Position numbers and translations under genes: made by a program. 64,000 nt of DNA. It comes from Streptomyces spiramyceticus. GTDB lineage: Bacteria; Actinomycetota; Actinomycetes; Streptomycetales; Streptomycetaceae. Under the pieces are notes generated by a model. It worked only from the letters and a program-made list of their open reading frames with translations, was not told the origin of the DNA and did not search any database. The stretch covers positions 4,389,501-4,453,500 of the forward strand of contig NZ_JARBAX010000001.1 in NCBI RefSeq assembly GCF_028807635.1. Reading direction: 5' to 3'. This document shows positions 42,064-50,270 of the stretch, piece by piece (the stretch's first letter is position 1; every line of letters starts with the position of its first letter).

Positions 42064-43073
42064 GGGTGCTGCTGCTCGGTGCCAATGGATACCTCGGCCG
42101 GTTCGTCGCCGACCGGCTGCTCGCCGACCCGGCCGTGCAGCTCACCGCTCTCGGACGGGGCGACGACGCCGACGTACGGTTCGACCTCGCCACCGGGAGC
42201 CCCGGTGCGCTGACCCGCTTCCTGGACGCGGTCCACCCCGGCGTCGTCGTCAACTGCGCCGGCGCCACCCGCGGCGGCGCCCGTGACCTGACCCGCCACA
42301 ACACCGTCGCCGTCGCGACCGTCTGCGAGGCCCTGCGCCGCAGTGGCTGCGGGGCGCGGCTCGTACAGCTCGGGTGTGCCGCCGAGTACGGGCCCTCGCA
42401 GCCCGGATCGTCCACCGCCGAGGACGCCGTGCCGCGCCCCGGCGGCCCGTACGGCGTCAGCAAGCTCGCGGCCACCGAGCTGGTGCTCGGCTCCGGCCTC
42501 GACGCCGTCGTCCTGCGCGTCTTCTCACCGGTCGGCCCCGGCACCCCGGCGGGCTCGCCGCTCGGCCGGCTCGCCGAGGCGATGCGGCGCGCGATGCAGT
42601 CGGGGGACGGCGAGCTCAAGCTCAGCGGCCTCGGAGTGCAGCGCGACTTCGTCGACGTGAGGGACGTGGCGCGCGCCGTGCACGCCGCCTCCCTCTCCGC
42701 CGCCCAGGGTGTCGTCAACATCGGCACCGGCCGCGCGGTGCGGCTGCGCGACGCCGCCGCCGTCCTGGCCAGGGTCGCGGGCTACGGAGGCGCCCTCCAC
42801 GAGCTCGACGCCCCCTCCGGATACGGCGCGGGGAGCGCGGCAGCGGCGGCGCGCAACGGAGGAGTGGGCGGCGTACTCGCTTCGGTGGGCGCCCCCAGGG
42901 GCGAGATGCCGGCGGAGCACCTGGGCGGCCCGCCGTTCCCGTACCCGGACGGCTGCGGCAGCTGGCAGCAGGCCGATGTGCGCACCGCGCGCGACCGGCT
43001 CGGCTGGCGCCCCAGGATCAACCTGGAGGAGTCGCTCGCCGACATCTGGATGGAGGCGGCATGCCGCATCTGA
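42060..43073 (+). CDS. NAD-dependent epimerase/dehydratase (extended SDR)
   Basis: A 337-aa nucleotide-sugar-type SDR. Its Rossmann motif is GANGYLG (residues 8-14). The active-site YGVSK (Y-x3-K) is at about residue 139, and the typical RVFSPVGPG, GLGVQRDFVDVRDVARAV and final CGSWQQADVRTARDRLGW follow. It likely modifies a sugar nucleotide used by the neighbouring glycosyltransferase, but the substrate is unknown. An overlap of 13 bases with the spherulin-4-like gene indicates one operon. The start overlaps the 17-codon leader peptide. Confidence 0.87.
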   Translation: MRVLLLGANGYLGRFVADRLLADPAVQLTALGRGDDADVRFDLATGSPGALTRFLDAVHPGVVVNCAGATRGGARDLTRHNTVAVATVCEALRRSGCGARLVQLGCAAEYGPSQPGSSTAEDAVPRPGGPYGVSKLAATELVLGSGLDAVVLRVFSPVGPGTPAGSPLGRLAEAMRRAMQSGDGELKLSGLGVQRDFVDVRDVARAVHAASLSAAQGVVNIGTGRAVRLRDAAAVLARVAGYGGALHELDAPSGYGAGSAAAAARNGGVGGVLASVGAPRGEMPAEHLGGPPFPYPDGCGSWQQADVRTARDRLGWRPRINLEESLADIWMEAACRI

Positions 43074-43816
43074 CCAGGAGGGGCACCCTGCAGGCCGTGA
43101 CCGCGGCGGACCGGATGGGCGTCGGCATCCCGGGGTACGCCCATCCGCTCGTCGCCCCCGTCGAGTGGGCCGAACTCACCCGGCCCGGAGCGCCCCTGCA
43201 CTGGACGGTGCTCAACGTCGCGAACGGCCCCGGCGCCCGGCCCGACCCGCACTGCCTGGAGGCGGCCGGCCGCCTGCGCAACACGGGTGTGAGGGTTCTG
43301 GGGCGGCTCGACGTGGCGTACGGCGCGCGGACCTTCGCCGAGCTCATCTCCGAGGGGCACCGCTTCCGTGACTGGTACCGGGTCGACGGTTTCTATCTCG
43401 ACCGGTGTCCGGCGGAGGGGGCGGACCTCCCCGGCGTCCGGCGTCTCGCCTCCACGCTGTCCGGGCTGACGGACGACGGCGCTCACCTGGTCCTGGGCCA
43501 GGGCACCCACCCGCATCCCGGGTACGCGGAAATCGCCCACCAGCTGGTGACCTTCTCGGGGCCCTGGACCGACTACCGCTGGTCGCAGGTGGCCGAGTGG
43601 ACCGCGGACCATCCGCCGGAGCGTTTCTGCCATCTGGTGCACGGCCTCCCGCGTACACACCTGGACGAGGCCGTACGTATCGCCCGCTGGCAGGGCGCCG
43701 GGACGGTCTTCCTGACCGACCGAAGCGACCGGGACGGACAAAACGACCCATTTGAGGCACTGCCCGGGTACTGGGACGAAATCGTCTCGCGGATCGGACC
43801 AGGTGTCTCGGAATGA
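43061..43816 (+). CDS. Spherulin-4 / GH135-like glycoside hydrolase-type protein
   Basis: The 251-aa TIM-barrel-type protein of the spherulation-specific family 4 has GIPGYAHPLVAP, TVLNVANGPGARPDP, VRVLGRLDVAYGART and VDGFYLDRCPAEG. The Asp of YLD is the likely catalytic or substrate residue. The Glu that follows it in many family members is Arg here. Fungal Sph3 (GH135) and PelA-type hydrolases act on GalN/GalNAc-rich polysaccharides, which fits the PelF-like neighbour. No signal peptide is visible, so an intracellular or leaderless role is likely. GGAGGCGGC precedes the ATG. Confidence 0.83.
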   Translation: MPHLTRRGTLQAVTAADRMGVGIPGYAHPLVAPVEWAELTRPGAPLHWTVLNVANGPGARPDPHCLEAAGRLRNTGVRVLGRLDVAYGARTFAELISEGHRFRDWYRVDGFYLDRCPAEGADLPGVRRLASTLSGLTDDGAHLVLGQGTHPHPGYAEIAHQLVTFSGPWTDYRWSQVAEWTADHPPERFCHLVHGLPRTHLDEAVRIARWQGAGTVFLTDRSDRDGQNDPFEALPGYWDEIVSRIGPGVSE

Positions 43817-43835
43817 GAAGGGGCGTGGCAGTGTT
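43809..43835 (+). promoter_or_regulatory. SigR-type promoter of moeZ
   Basis: CGGAAT (43809-43814) and GTT (43833-43835) are separated by 18 bp, matching the SigR consensus GGGAAT-N18-GTT with one mismatch. It overlaps the stop codon of the spherulin-4 gene. I recall moeB/moeZ being listed as a SigR (thiol-oxidative stress) target in S. coelicolor, which supports the reading. Confidence 0.6.
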
Positions 43836-43879
43836 ACGCGGAGAACAACCGTACTGACTTACCGACCTACGGAGTCCCC

Positions 43880-45058
43880 GTGTCGCTGCCACCCCTGGTC
43901 GAGCCCGCTGCCGAGCTCACTGTCGACGAGGTTCGCAGGTACTCCCGCCACCTGATCATCCCCGATGTCGGGATGGACGGGCAGAAGCGGCTGAAGAACG
44001 CCAAGGTGCTCGCCGTGGGCGCCGGCGGCCTGGGTTCGCCCGCGCTGATGTACCTCGCGGCGGCCGGCGTCGGCACCCTCGGCATTGTGGAGTTCGACGA
44101 GGTCGACGAGTCGAACCTGCAGCGCCAGATTATTCACAGCCAGGCCGACATCGGCCGCTCGAAGGCCGAGTCCGCCCGCGACTCCGTCCTCGGCATCAAC
44201 CCCTACGTGAATGTGGTCCTTCACGAAGAGCGGCTCGAAGCCGAGAACGTGATGGAGATCTTCTCCCAGTACGACCTGATCGTCGACGGCACGGACAACT
44301 TCGCGACCCGCTACCTGGTCAACGACGCGTGTGTGCTGCTCAACAAGCCGTACGTCTGGGGCTCGATCTACCGCTTCGACGGCCAGGCGTCCGTCTTCTG
44401 GTCCGAGCACGGCCCCTGCTACCGCTGCCTCTACCCGGAGCCCCCGCCGCCGGGCATGGTCCCGTCGTGCGCCGAGGGCGGCGTGCTGGGTGTGCTCTGC
44501 GCGTCCATCGGCTCGATCCAGGTCAACGAGGCGATCAAGCTCCTCGCAGGCATCGGTGAGCCGCTGGTCGGCCGACTGATGATCTACGACGCCCTGGAGA
44601 TGCAGTACCGCCAGGTCAAGGTCCGCAAGGACCCCGACTGCGCGGTCTGCGGCGAGAACCCGACCGTCACCGAGCTCATCGACTACGAGGCCTTCTGCGG
44701 CGTCGTGTCCGAGGAGGCCCAGGAGGCGGCGCTCGGCTCGACCATCACTCCCAAGCAGCTCAAGGAGTGGATCGACGCCGACGAGAAGATCGAGATCATC
44801 GACGTCCGGGAGCAGAACGAGTACGAGATCGTCTCGATCCCCGGCGCCCGGCTGATCCCGAAGAACGAATTCCTGATGGGCAAGGCCCTCGAAGATATGC
44901 CCCAGGACAAGCGCATCGTCCTGCACTGCAAGACGGGTGTCCGCAGTGCGGAGGTCCTCGCGGTGCTCAAGTCGGCGGGCTTCGCGGACGCGGTGCACGT
45001 CGGCGGCGGCGTGATCGGGTGGGTCAACCAGATCGAGCCCGAGAAGCCGGTCTACTAA
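43880..45058 (+). CDS. moeZ: Adenylyltransferase/sulfurtransferase MoeZ
   Basis: A 392-aa E1-like enzyme that adenylates and thiolates sulfur-carrier proteins for molybdopterin, thiosulfate-type or siderophore-related sulfur transfer. The ThiF/MoeB domain (about residues 20-270) has GAGGLGSPALMYLAAAG, the adenylate-binding DESNLQRQIIHS and zinc Cys pairs CYRCLYP and CAVCG. The C-terminal rhodanese domain carries the active-site HCKTGVRS (Cys about residue 355). The GTG at 43880 follows GGAG by seven bases. It corresponds to M. tuberculosis Rv3206c. Confidence 0.94.
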   Translation: MSLPPLVEPAAELTVDEVRRYSRHLIIPDVGMDGQKRLKNAKVLAVGAGGLGSPALMYLAAAGVGTLGIVEFDEVDESNLQRQIIHSQADIGRSKAESARDSVLGINPYVNVVLHEERLEAENVMEIFSQYDLIVDGTDNFATRYLVNDACVLLNKPYVWGSIYRFDGQASVFWSEHGPCYRCLYPEPPPPGMVPSCAEGGVLGVLCASIGSIQVNEAIKLLAGIGEPLVGRLMIYDALEMQYRQVKVRKDPDCAVCGENPTVTELIDYEAFCGVVSEEAQEAALGSTITPKQLKEWIDADEKIEIIDVREQNEYEIVSIPGARLIPKNEFLMGKALEDMPQDKRIVLHCKTGVRSAEVLAVLKSAGFADAVHVGGGVIGWVNQIEPEKPVY

Positions 45059-45080
45059 GGCTCGTCGGTACGTGACGTAC

Positions 45081-45121
45081 GAAGGGGCCGCCCCGCACAA
45101 CATGTGCGGGGCGGCCCCTTC
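45081..45121. terminator. Bidirectional terminator between moeZ and parB
   Basis: A perfect 18-bp stem (45081-45098 with 45104-45121) with loop AACAT, located between two convergent genes. Confidence 0.9.
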
Positions 45122-45129
45122 GGCTTGCG

Positions 45130-45945
45130 TCAGCGTCCCCGTGACAAGCGCCCCTGTGCCAGCAGTTCCGCCACCCGTTCGAGAGCGGCGGGCGCCAGGT
45201 TGCGGCGCAGCGCTTCGACGAGCTCCTCGGGCGTGCCCCGGCTGTCCAGGGTGATTACGCCGTAATCGCGCCGCCGTGCCTGCTGCCGTGCCTTGGGCAC
45301 GGGTGCGGCCGGCACGGCTCCCGGGAGCTGCTGTTCGTCGCGGGGCTGCCGCGCGATCCGGCGCGCGTCCTCGACCGACACGCGTCCGTCGGCCAGCGCT
45401 TCCTGGAGGTCCTCGCGGAGCCTCATCAGCGACAGCCGCTGCGAGACGAACCCCTGGGTCTTGCCGATCCGGGCGGCCACCTGCCGCTGCGAGTAGCCGT
45501 ACGAGGTGATCAGGCCCTGGATGGCCCGGGCCTGTTCGAGCTCGGTGAGATCGTCGCGCTGGACGTTCTCGATGAGCGCGTCCTCGTCGGTGCGGGTCGC
45601 GTCCTCCCGTACCAGCACCGGCACTTCACGCAGCCCGGCCAGCTTCGCCGCCGCCAGCCGACGGTGGCCGTGCAGTACGACGTACGGGGCGTTGCCCACC
45701 GCGGCCTCGTGTTGCGGATGCGCGCCGAGGAACGCGGCGCGCGAGACGACGCCGAGGGCCTGGAGCACGCCGCGCTCGCGCAGCGTCTCGGCCAGGCCGT
45801 CGAGGTCACGCAGCTCGTGGCGCGGGTTGTCGGGGTTCTCGGCCAGGTCCGCGAGCGGGAGGGTCAGCTGGTACGTGTCCCGCTCGGCGCGCGACGCGGG
45901 CGCTCCCGGAGTGAGCAGCGTGGCGAGGTCGGTGCGGCGGCCCAT
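45130..45945 (-). CDS. parB: ParB/Spo0J-family partition protein
   Basis: The 271-aa protein has an N-terminal ParB/sulfiredoxin-like domain (LADLAENPDNPRHELRDLDG) with the box VVLHGHRRLAAAKLAGL; the usual GERR is GHRR here. ENVQRDDLTELEQARAIQGL follows, then an HTH (YSQRQVAARIGKTQGFVSQR). It is likely a second, non-chromosomal-type ParB: the usual streptomycete parAB lies near oriC. The ATG overlaps the parA stop by one base (TGATG), so the two are co-translated. Confidence 0.88.
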   Translation of the reverse strand: MGRRTDLATLLTPGAPASRAERDTYQLTLPLADLAENPDNPRHELRDLDGLAETLRERGVLQALGVVSRAAFLGAHPQHEAAVGNAPYVVLHGHRRLAAAKLAGLREVPVLVREDATRTDEDALIENVQRDDLTELEQARAIQGLITSYGYSQRQVAARIGKTQGFVSQRLSLMRLREDLQEALADGRVSVEDARRIARQPRDEQQLPGAVPAAPVPKARQQARRRDYGVITLDSRGTPEELVEALRRNLAPAALERVAELLAQGRLSRGR

Positions 45946-46736
45946 CAGCGAGCCCCCGCCTTCTTGGGCGTACGCGGCTTCGTATGCGGCTTCGTGCGGG
46001 GCGCCCGCCTGGGCTTGGCCGGGGCCGGGATGACGGCGAGTCCGACCTCCAGTGCCAGGCGGAAGAAGTCCTCGCGGGCCTGGAGTGCGACGCGGTTCGC
46101 GCCGTACTGCGTGACGACGAGGCCGTCGGCCGATGCGCGGGTGTGCAGCTTGTAATGGCGTACGACGGTGCGCGCGAGGGGCCAGCCCTGCGCCTCGACG
46201 AACGCCCGGGTCTGGTCCAGATCCGCCTTGCCGTCGCGCGGGTCCCAGTTGTTGATGACCACCCGGAACGGCAGCCCGCGCGGCTTCACGACCCGCTCGA
46301 TGGTGCGCTGGGTGGGCTGGAAGCCGAGCGGCTCGGGCTCGATCGGCACGATCACGTCGTGCGCGCTGTCGAGGACGGCGCGCAGCGCGTCCGCCGCCGA
46401 CCCCTTCCCCAGGGGGTCCTCGCCGTCCGATTCCGCGAGGTCGAGCCAGCCGGGCGTATCGACGAAGACGTGTTGGGCGGAGGGGATGCGGGGGAGGGCG
46501 GCGAGCCCGGCGAGGTCGTCATGGGCCTGCACGAAGTCGAACGGCAGGCCGTCGCCGACCCGTTCCGACCACCACACGGCGGAGCCCTGCGGGTCGATCG
46601 AGACGGCGACGACGGGCGGCCGCTCGCCTTCGGGCCCGGCGCCGAGCACGTCGGCGGTGACGGCGGCGAGGTTGACGGCGAGCGTGGATTTACCCACGCC
46701 GCCCTTCTGATTGAGGATCACATGTACGTGGGCCAC
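45945..46736 (-). CDS. parA: ParA-family partition ATPase
   Basis: A 263-aa ATPase with deviant Walker A NQKGGVGKSTLAVNLAAV at residues 8-25. VAVSIDPQGSAVWWSERVGD (Walker A' region) and FVDTPGWLDLAES (Walker B) follow. The C-terminus is a basic Lys/Arg/Pro tail (PAKPRRAPRTKPHTKPRTP) that may bind DNA. The GTG at 46736 (VAHVHVILNQ) has GGGAGA upstream. It resembles plasmid or accessory ParA rather than the chromosomal one, judged by its neighbours. Palindromes lie upstream. Confidence 0.88.
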   Translation of the reverse strand: MAHVHVILNQKGGVGKSTLAVNLAAVTADVLGAGPEGERPPVVAVSIDPQGSAVWWSERVGDGLPFDFVQAHDDLAGLAALPRIPSAQHVFVDTPGWLDLAESDGEDPLGKGSAADALRAVLDSAHDVIVPIEPEPLGFQPTQRTIERVVKPRGLPFRVVINNWDPRDGKADLDQTRAFVEAQGWPLARTVVRHYKLHTRASADGLVVTQYGANRVALQAREDFFRLALEVGLAVIPAPAKPRRAPRTKPHTKPRTPKKAGAR

Positions 46737-46757
46737 GACCACTCTCCCTGATTCGCG

Positions 46758-46796
46758 CAAATCCGACATTCGGGATTTGTGGTCACTGTGACAGTG
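46758..46796. promoter_or_regulatory. Candidate operator or parS-like palindromes
   Basis: Two inverted repeats sit in the short gap ahead of parA. CAAATCC...GGATTTG (46758-46764 with 46773-46779) has an eight-base spacer, and the perfect palindrome CACTGT-G-ACAGTG is at 46784-46796. They are unlike the canonical chromosomal parS GTTTCACGTGAAAC. Binding by ParB or autoregulation by ParA/ParB is inferred. Confidence 0.45.
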
Positions 46797-46855
46797 GAGC
46801 GCGGGCGCGCGTCGTACACACGCCGGTGGGGCTGCAGAGTGATGAGCGGATGGGG

Positions 46856-48496
46856 TTACGAGCAGGTGGTCCCGTCCGCCGGAACCTTGCCGTCCAGGAA
46901 GTACGGATTGACCGCTCGGGCTATGCAGGAGTTGCCCGTCAGGTACGCGCCGTGACCCTCGCCCTCGTAGGTGATCTGTACGCCGACGCCCTTGCCCAGC
47001 TCGTCGACCATCCGCAGCGATCCTTCGTACGGCGTGGCCGGGTCGCCCTTGCCGCCGACGACCAGGACCGGGTCGGCGCCCCGGGCACCGACCTCGGGCG
47101 TCTCGTGCTCGCCGTCGACCGGCCAGGACGCGCACCAGCCGGCCAGGTCCCAGGCCAGGTACGGGCCGAACACGGGCGAGACCTTCTTGAAGTCGGCCAG
47201 GTGTTTCTTCCTGACCTCGGCGCCGCTCACGCGCCCCTTGGCGTCGGCGCAGGAGATGGCGCGCTGGGCGTGGTGATCGGTGCTGTAATGCCCTTCCTGG
47301 TCACGGTTGTTGTACGTCTCGGCGAGGGCCAGCAGCGTCGTGCCGTCGCCGTTCTCGGCCTCCCGCAGGCCCCTGGTCAGCATGGGCCAGCTGTCCTCGC
47401 CGTAGAGCGTTTGGAGGATGCCGGTGACCGCCAGGCTCTGGGTGAGCGGGCGGCCGCTGCGGGCGGTCAGCCGCTTCTTGTCCAGCCGGTCGAGCAGCCG
47501 CGCGACGCGCGCGGTGCCCGCCGCGGGGGTGGTGCCGGTGCTCTTGAAATAGTTGTCGAGGGCGCGCTGGAAGCCCAGGGTCTGATTCCGCGAGTGGTGG
47601 ACGAAGTCCGCCGACGGGTCGACGACCGCGTCCAGCGCCATGCGCCCGACGTTCTTGGGGAACAGGTGGGCGTACGTCCCGCCGAGCTCCGTTCCGTAGG
47701 AGAAGCCGAAGTAGTTCAGCTTCTTGTCGCCGAGGACCTGGCGGATCAGGTCCATGTCGCGGGCGGCGCTGCTCGTGCCGACGTACGGCAGGACCTTGCC
47801 GGAGCGCTTGAGGCAGCCCGCGCCGAAGGCGGCGGAGTCGTCGAGGTAGGCCTTTTCCTCGGCGGGTGTGTCGGGGGTGGAGTCCAGCAGGAACGAAGCG
47901 TCGGCCTGCCGGTCGTCCTGGCAGACGACGGCGGAGCTCTCGGCGACGCCGCGCGGGTCGAAGCTGACCAGGTCGTACCGCTCGTGCAGGGCAGTGAAGG
48001 CGGTGCCGAAGCCGGGCAGTCCGGCCACGCCCGAGCCGCCGGGCCCGCCGAAGTTGAACAGGAGCGAGCCGAGGCGCCGGTCGCTGTCGGTGGCCTTCGA
48101 GCGGATCAGGGCGATGCCCATCGTCTCGCCGTCCGGCTTGCTGTAATCCAGCGGCGCGGTGAGCGTGGCGCACTGCCACTGGCTGCCGGGGGCCTGGGCG
48201 CCGCTGCCCCTCGCCCTGCGGGGCGCGGCGCACCGCTTCCAGTCGAGCTGCTGGCCGGTCAGCGCTGCCGGGAGGGCGGGCTGTGCGCCGCCTTCACCGC
48301 TCCCGCCCATGTCCTTGGAGGGAGAGGTCTTGGAGGGAGAGGTCTTGGAGGGGGAGGCCTTGGAGGGCGAGGCCGGGGTGGAGGAGGCAGACGGGGGCGA
48401 TCCGGCGTCCGGGGAACCGCTGCCGCAGCCGGCGGCTGCTCCCGCCGACAGGAGCGCAGCCGCCGCCAGGGCACCTGCTCGTACAAAACTCGCCAT
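46856..48496 (-). CDS. Secreted TAP-like alpha/beta hydrolase lipoprotein (copy A)
   Basis: A 546-aa lipoprotein. A signal peptide ends in the lipobox A-A-G-C (LLSAGAAAGCGSG). A Ser/Pro/Lys linker with repeated SPSKTSPSK follows, then an alpha/beta hydrolase with FNFGGPGGSGVAG, nucleophile FGFSYGTELGG and FVHHSRNQTLGF. The C-terminal TAP-like domain (VLVVGGKGDPATPYEGSLR) and EGEGHGAYLTG hold the Asp and His. It is probably an extracellular peptidase or tripeptidyl aminopeptidase-like enzyme. The ATG at 48496 is the start. The next gene upstream is a paralogue, so the pair is a tandem duplication. Confidence 0.87.
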   Translation of the reverse strand: MASFVRAGALAAAALLSAGAAAGCGSGSPDAGSPPSASSTPASPSKASPSKTSPSKTSPSKDMGGSGEGGAQPALPAALTGQQLDWKRCAAPRRARGSGAQAPGSQWQCATLTAPLDYSKPDGETMGIALIRSKATDSDRRLGSLLFNFGGPGGSGVAGLPGFGTAFTALHERYDLVSFDPRGVAESSAVVCQDDRQADASFLLDSTPDTPAEEKAYLDDSAAFGAGCLKRSGKVLPYVGTSSAARDMDLIRQVLGDKKLNYFGFSYGTELGGTYAHLFPKNVGRMALDAVVDPSADFVHHSRNQTLGFQRALDNYFKSTGTTPAAGTARVARLLDRLDKKRLTARSGRPLTQSLAVTGILQTLYGEDSWPMLTRGLREAENGDGTTLLALAETYNNRDQEGHYSTDHHAQRAISCADAKGRVSGAEVRKKHLADFKKVSPVFGPYLAWDLAGWCASWPVDGEHETPEVGARGADPVLVVGGKGDPATPYEGSLRMVDELGKGVGVQITYEGEGHGAYLTGNSCIARAVNPYFLDGKVPADGTTCS

Positions 48497-48570
48497 CGTG
48501 GCCCCCCGCAAGTGCCCAGTGTGCGAACGATTCGAATAAGTCGAAAACAGATTCGCCATCCTAGGCGGCC

Positions 48571-50133
48571 CTACTGACACACGGTCCCGGCGGCCGGGAC
48601 CTTGCCCTCCAGCAGGTACGCGTTCACAGCGCCCTGTACGCACGGGTCGTCGCTGTTGTACGCCCCGTGCCCCTCGCCCCTGTACGTCAGTTCGATGCCG
48701 ACGCCCTTGCCCAGCTCTTCGGCCATCTTCCGGGCGCCCGCGTAGGGCGTCGCCGGGTCGCCGGTGTTGCCGATCACGAGGATGGGGGCCGAGCCGGGCG
48801 CGCGTACGTCGGGGGTGTCCCACTCCCCGTCCACCGGCCACTGCGAGCAGCCCGACAGGCCCCAGCCGAGGAAGTCGCCGAAGACGGGGGAGACCTTGCG
48901 GAACTCGGGGAGCTTCGCCTTGGTCTGCTCAAGGTCGTGACGCGCCTTGTAGTCCACGCAGTTGATGGAGGCGTTCGCCGCACCGATGTTGCTGTACGAG
49001 CCGTCGGGGCTGCGGCCGTTCAGGGAGTCGGAGAGGGTGAGGAGCAGCTCGCCGTTGCCGCCGTCCGCCTCGTCGAGGCCCTGTTCCAGGTACTGCCAGT
49101 AGTCCTGGGAGTACAGAGTCTGGATGATTCCGTTGGCGGCGTGGGACTGCGTCAGCCGGCGTTCACCGATGCCCTTGACGGGCTTCTGGTCGAGCCGCTT
49201 GATGAGGTCGGCGATGAACTCCTCGATCTCCTTCACGGTGCGGCCGGGCAGCGCGCATTCCTCGCCCCTGTCGACACAGTCCTGGGCGAAGTTGTCGAGG
49301 GCGAGCTGGAAGCCCCTGGTCTGGCCTAGTGAACCCTGTTCGGAGGACTTGGTGGGGTCGACGACGGCGTCGAAGACCGCCCTGCCGACTCTCCTGGGGA
49401 ACAAGTGGGCGTAGACGCCGCCCAGTTCGGTGCCGTACGAGATGCCGAAGTAGTACAGCTTGTTGTCGCCGAGGACCTGGCGCATGAGGTCCAGGTCGCG
49501 CGCGGCATTGGTGGTCCCGACGTACGGGAGCTCGTCGCCCGAGTTCTCCTCGCAGGCGGAGGCGTACTCCGCGAGGCTCTCGGTGAAGGCCTTCTCCTCG
49601 GTGGCATCGTCCGGGGTGCTGTCCTGGGCGTAGTACTCGTCGAGCTGCTCGTCGTCGTAGCACTCGATACCGACGCTGCGGCCGACTCCGCGCGGGTCGA
49701 AACCGACCAGGTCGTAGCGGGAGCGCAGCTTCTCGTAGTTGGCGGCCAGGGAGGGCAGGCCGGTCACTCCGGAGACGCCGGGGCCTCCGAAGTTGAAGAT
49801 GAGGGAGCCGATGCGGTTCTTGGTGTCGCGGGCCTTGACACGGATGAGTGCCAGCTCGATCGTTTCGCCGTCCGGCTTCGCGTAGTCGCGCGGGACGTTC
49901 ATGAAGGAGCACTGCCACTTGCTGCCGCCGGGGAGGGGCGAGGGCGCGTCGCCGCCGCCCTCCGCGGCGGACGGGGCGGGGCAGTCTTTCCAGTCCAGCT
50001 TCTGGCCGGCGAGGTCCTGCTCCGCTCCGTCCCCGTTCCCGTCCTTGTCGCCGTTGTCGGAGCATCCGGCGACGGACAGGAGCACGGCGGCGGTGAAGAC
50101 GGCCGTGGCGCGCAGGACGGGGGAGGTGGCCAT
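48571..50133 (-). CDS. Secreted TAP-like alpha/beta hydrolase lipoprotein (copy B)
   Basis: A 520-aa paralogue of the adjacent gene. The lipoprotein signal has V-A-G-C (LLSVAGCSDNGD), then an Asp/Gly-rich linker, FNFGGPGVSGVTG, nucleophile YFGISYGTELGG and TGDPATPYAGARKMAEELG with EGHGAYNSDD. The catalytic triad is present. The ATG at 50133 has only a weak ribosome site. A 15-bp tandem repeat lies upstream. Differences from copy A (a different signal peptide and linker) show an old duplication. Confidence 0.87.
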   Translation of the reverse strand: MATSPVLRATAVFTAAVLLSVAGCSDNGDKDGNGDGAEQDLAGQKLDWKDCPAPSAAEGGGDAPSPLPGGSKWQCSFMNVPRDYAKPDGETIELALIRVKARDTKNRIGSLIFNFGGPGVSGVTGLPSLAANYEKLRSRYDLVGFDPRGVGRSVGIECYDDEQLDEYYAQDSTPDDATEEKAFTESLAEYASACEENSGDELPYVGTTNAARDLDLMRQVLGDNKLYYFGISYGTELGGVYAHLFPRRVGRAVFDAVVDPTKSSEQGSLGQTRGFQLALDNFAQDCVDRGEECALPGRTVKEIEEFIADLIKRLDQKPVKGIGERRLTQSHAANGIIQTLYSQDYWQYLEQGLDEADGGNGELLLTLSDSLNGRSPDGSYSNIGAANASINCVDYKARHDLEQTKAKLPEFRKVSPVFGDFLGWGLSGCSQWPVDGEWDTPDVRAPGSAPILVIGNTGDPATPYAGARKMAEELGKGVGIELTYRGEGHGAYNSDDPCVQGAVNAYLLEGKVPAAGTVCQ

Positions 50134-50201
50134 GGATCCATCGTGCGACGGGGCGCGGGAGCGTGCCGCTCCGGGAGCGCCATTCGGGACGCGCCCGGTT
50201 T

Positions 50202-50256
50202 GTACGAAGTGACGATGCGAAGTGACGCGACGCGAAGTGACGCGACGCGAGGTGAC
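50202..50256. repeat. 15-bp tandem repeat upstream of TAP-like copy B
   Basis: Two perfect and two degenerate copies of GCGAAGTGACGCGAC occur in tandem, at 50217-50231 and 50232-50246 (perfect), with flanking partial copies to 50202 and 50256. They lie in the 137-bp gap between the LPG-synthase-like stop and copy B. They could be an operator array or simple slippage. Confidence 0.6.
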
Positions 50257-50270
50257 TGGATACGCAGTGA

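Noticed and set aside
46758..46796. Canonical chromosomal parS site
   Set aside because: No GTTTCACGTGAAAC or close variant was seen; the palindromes differ.
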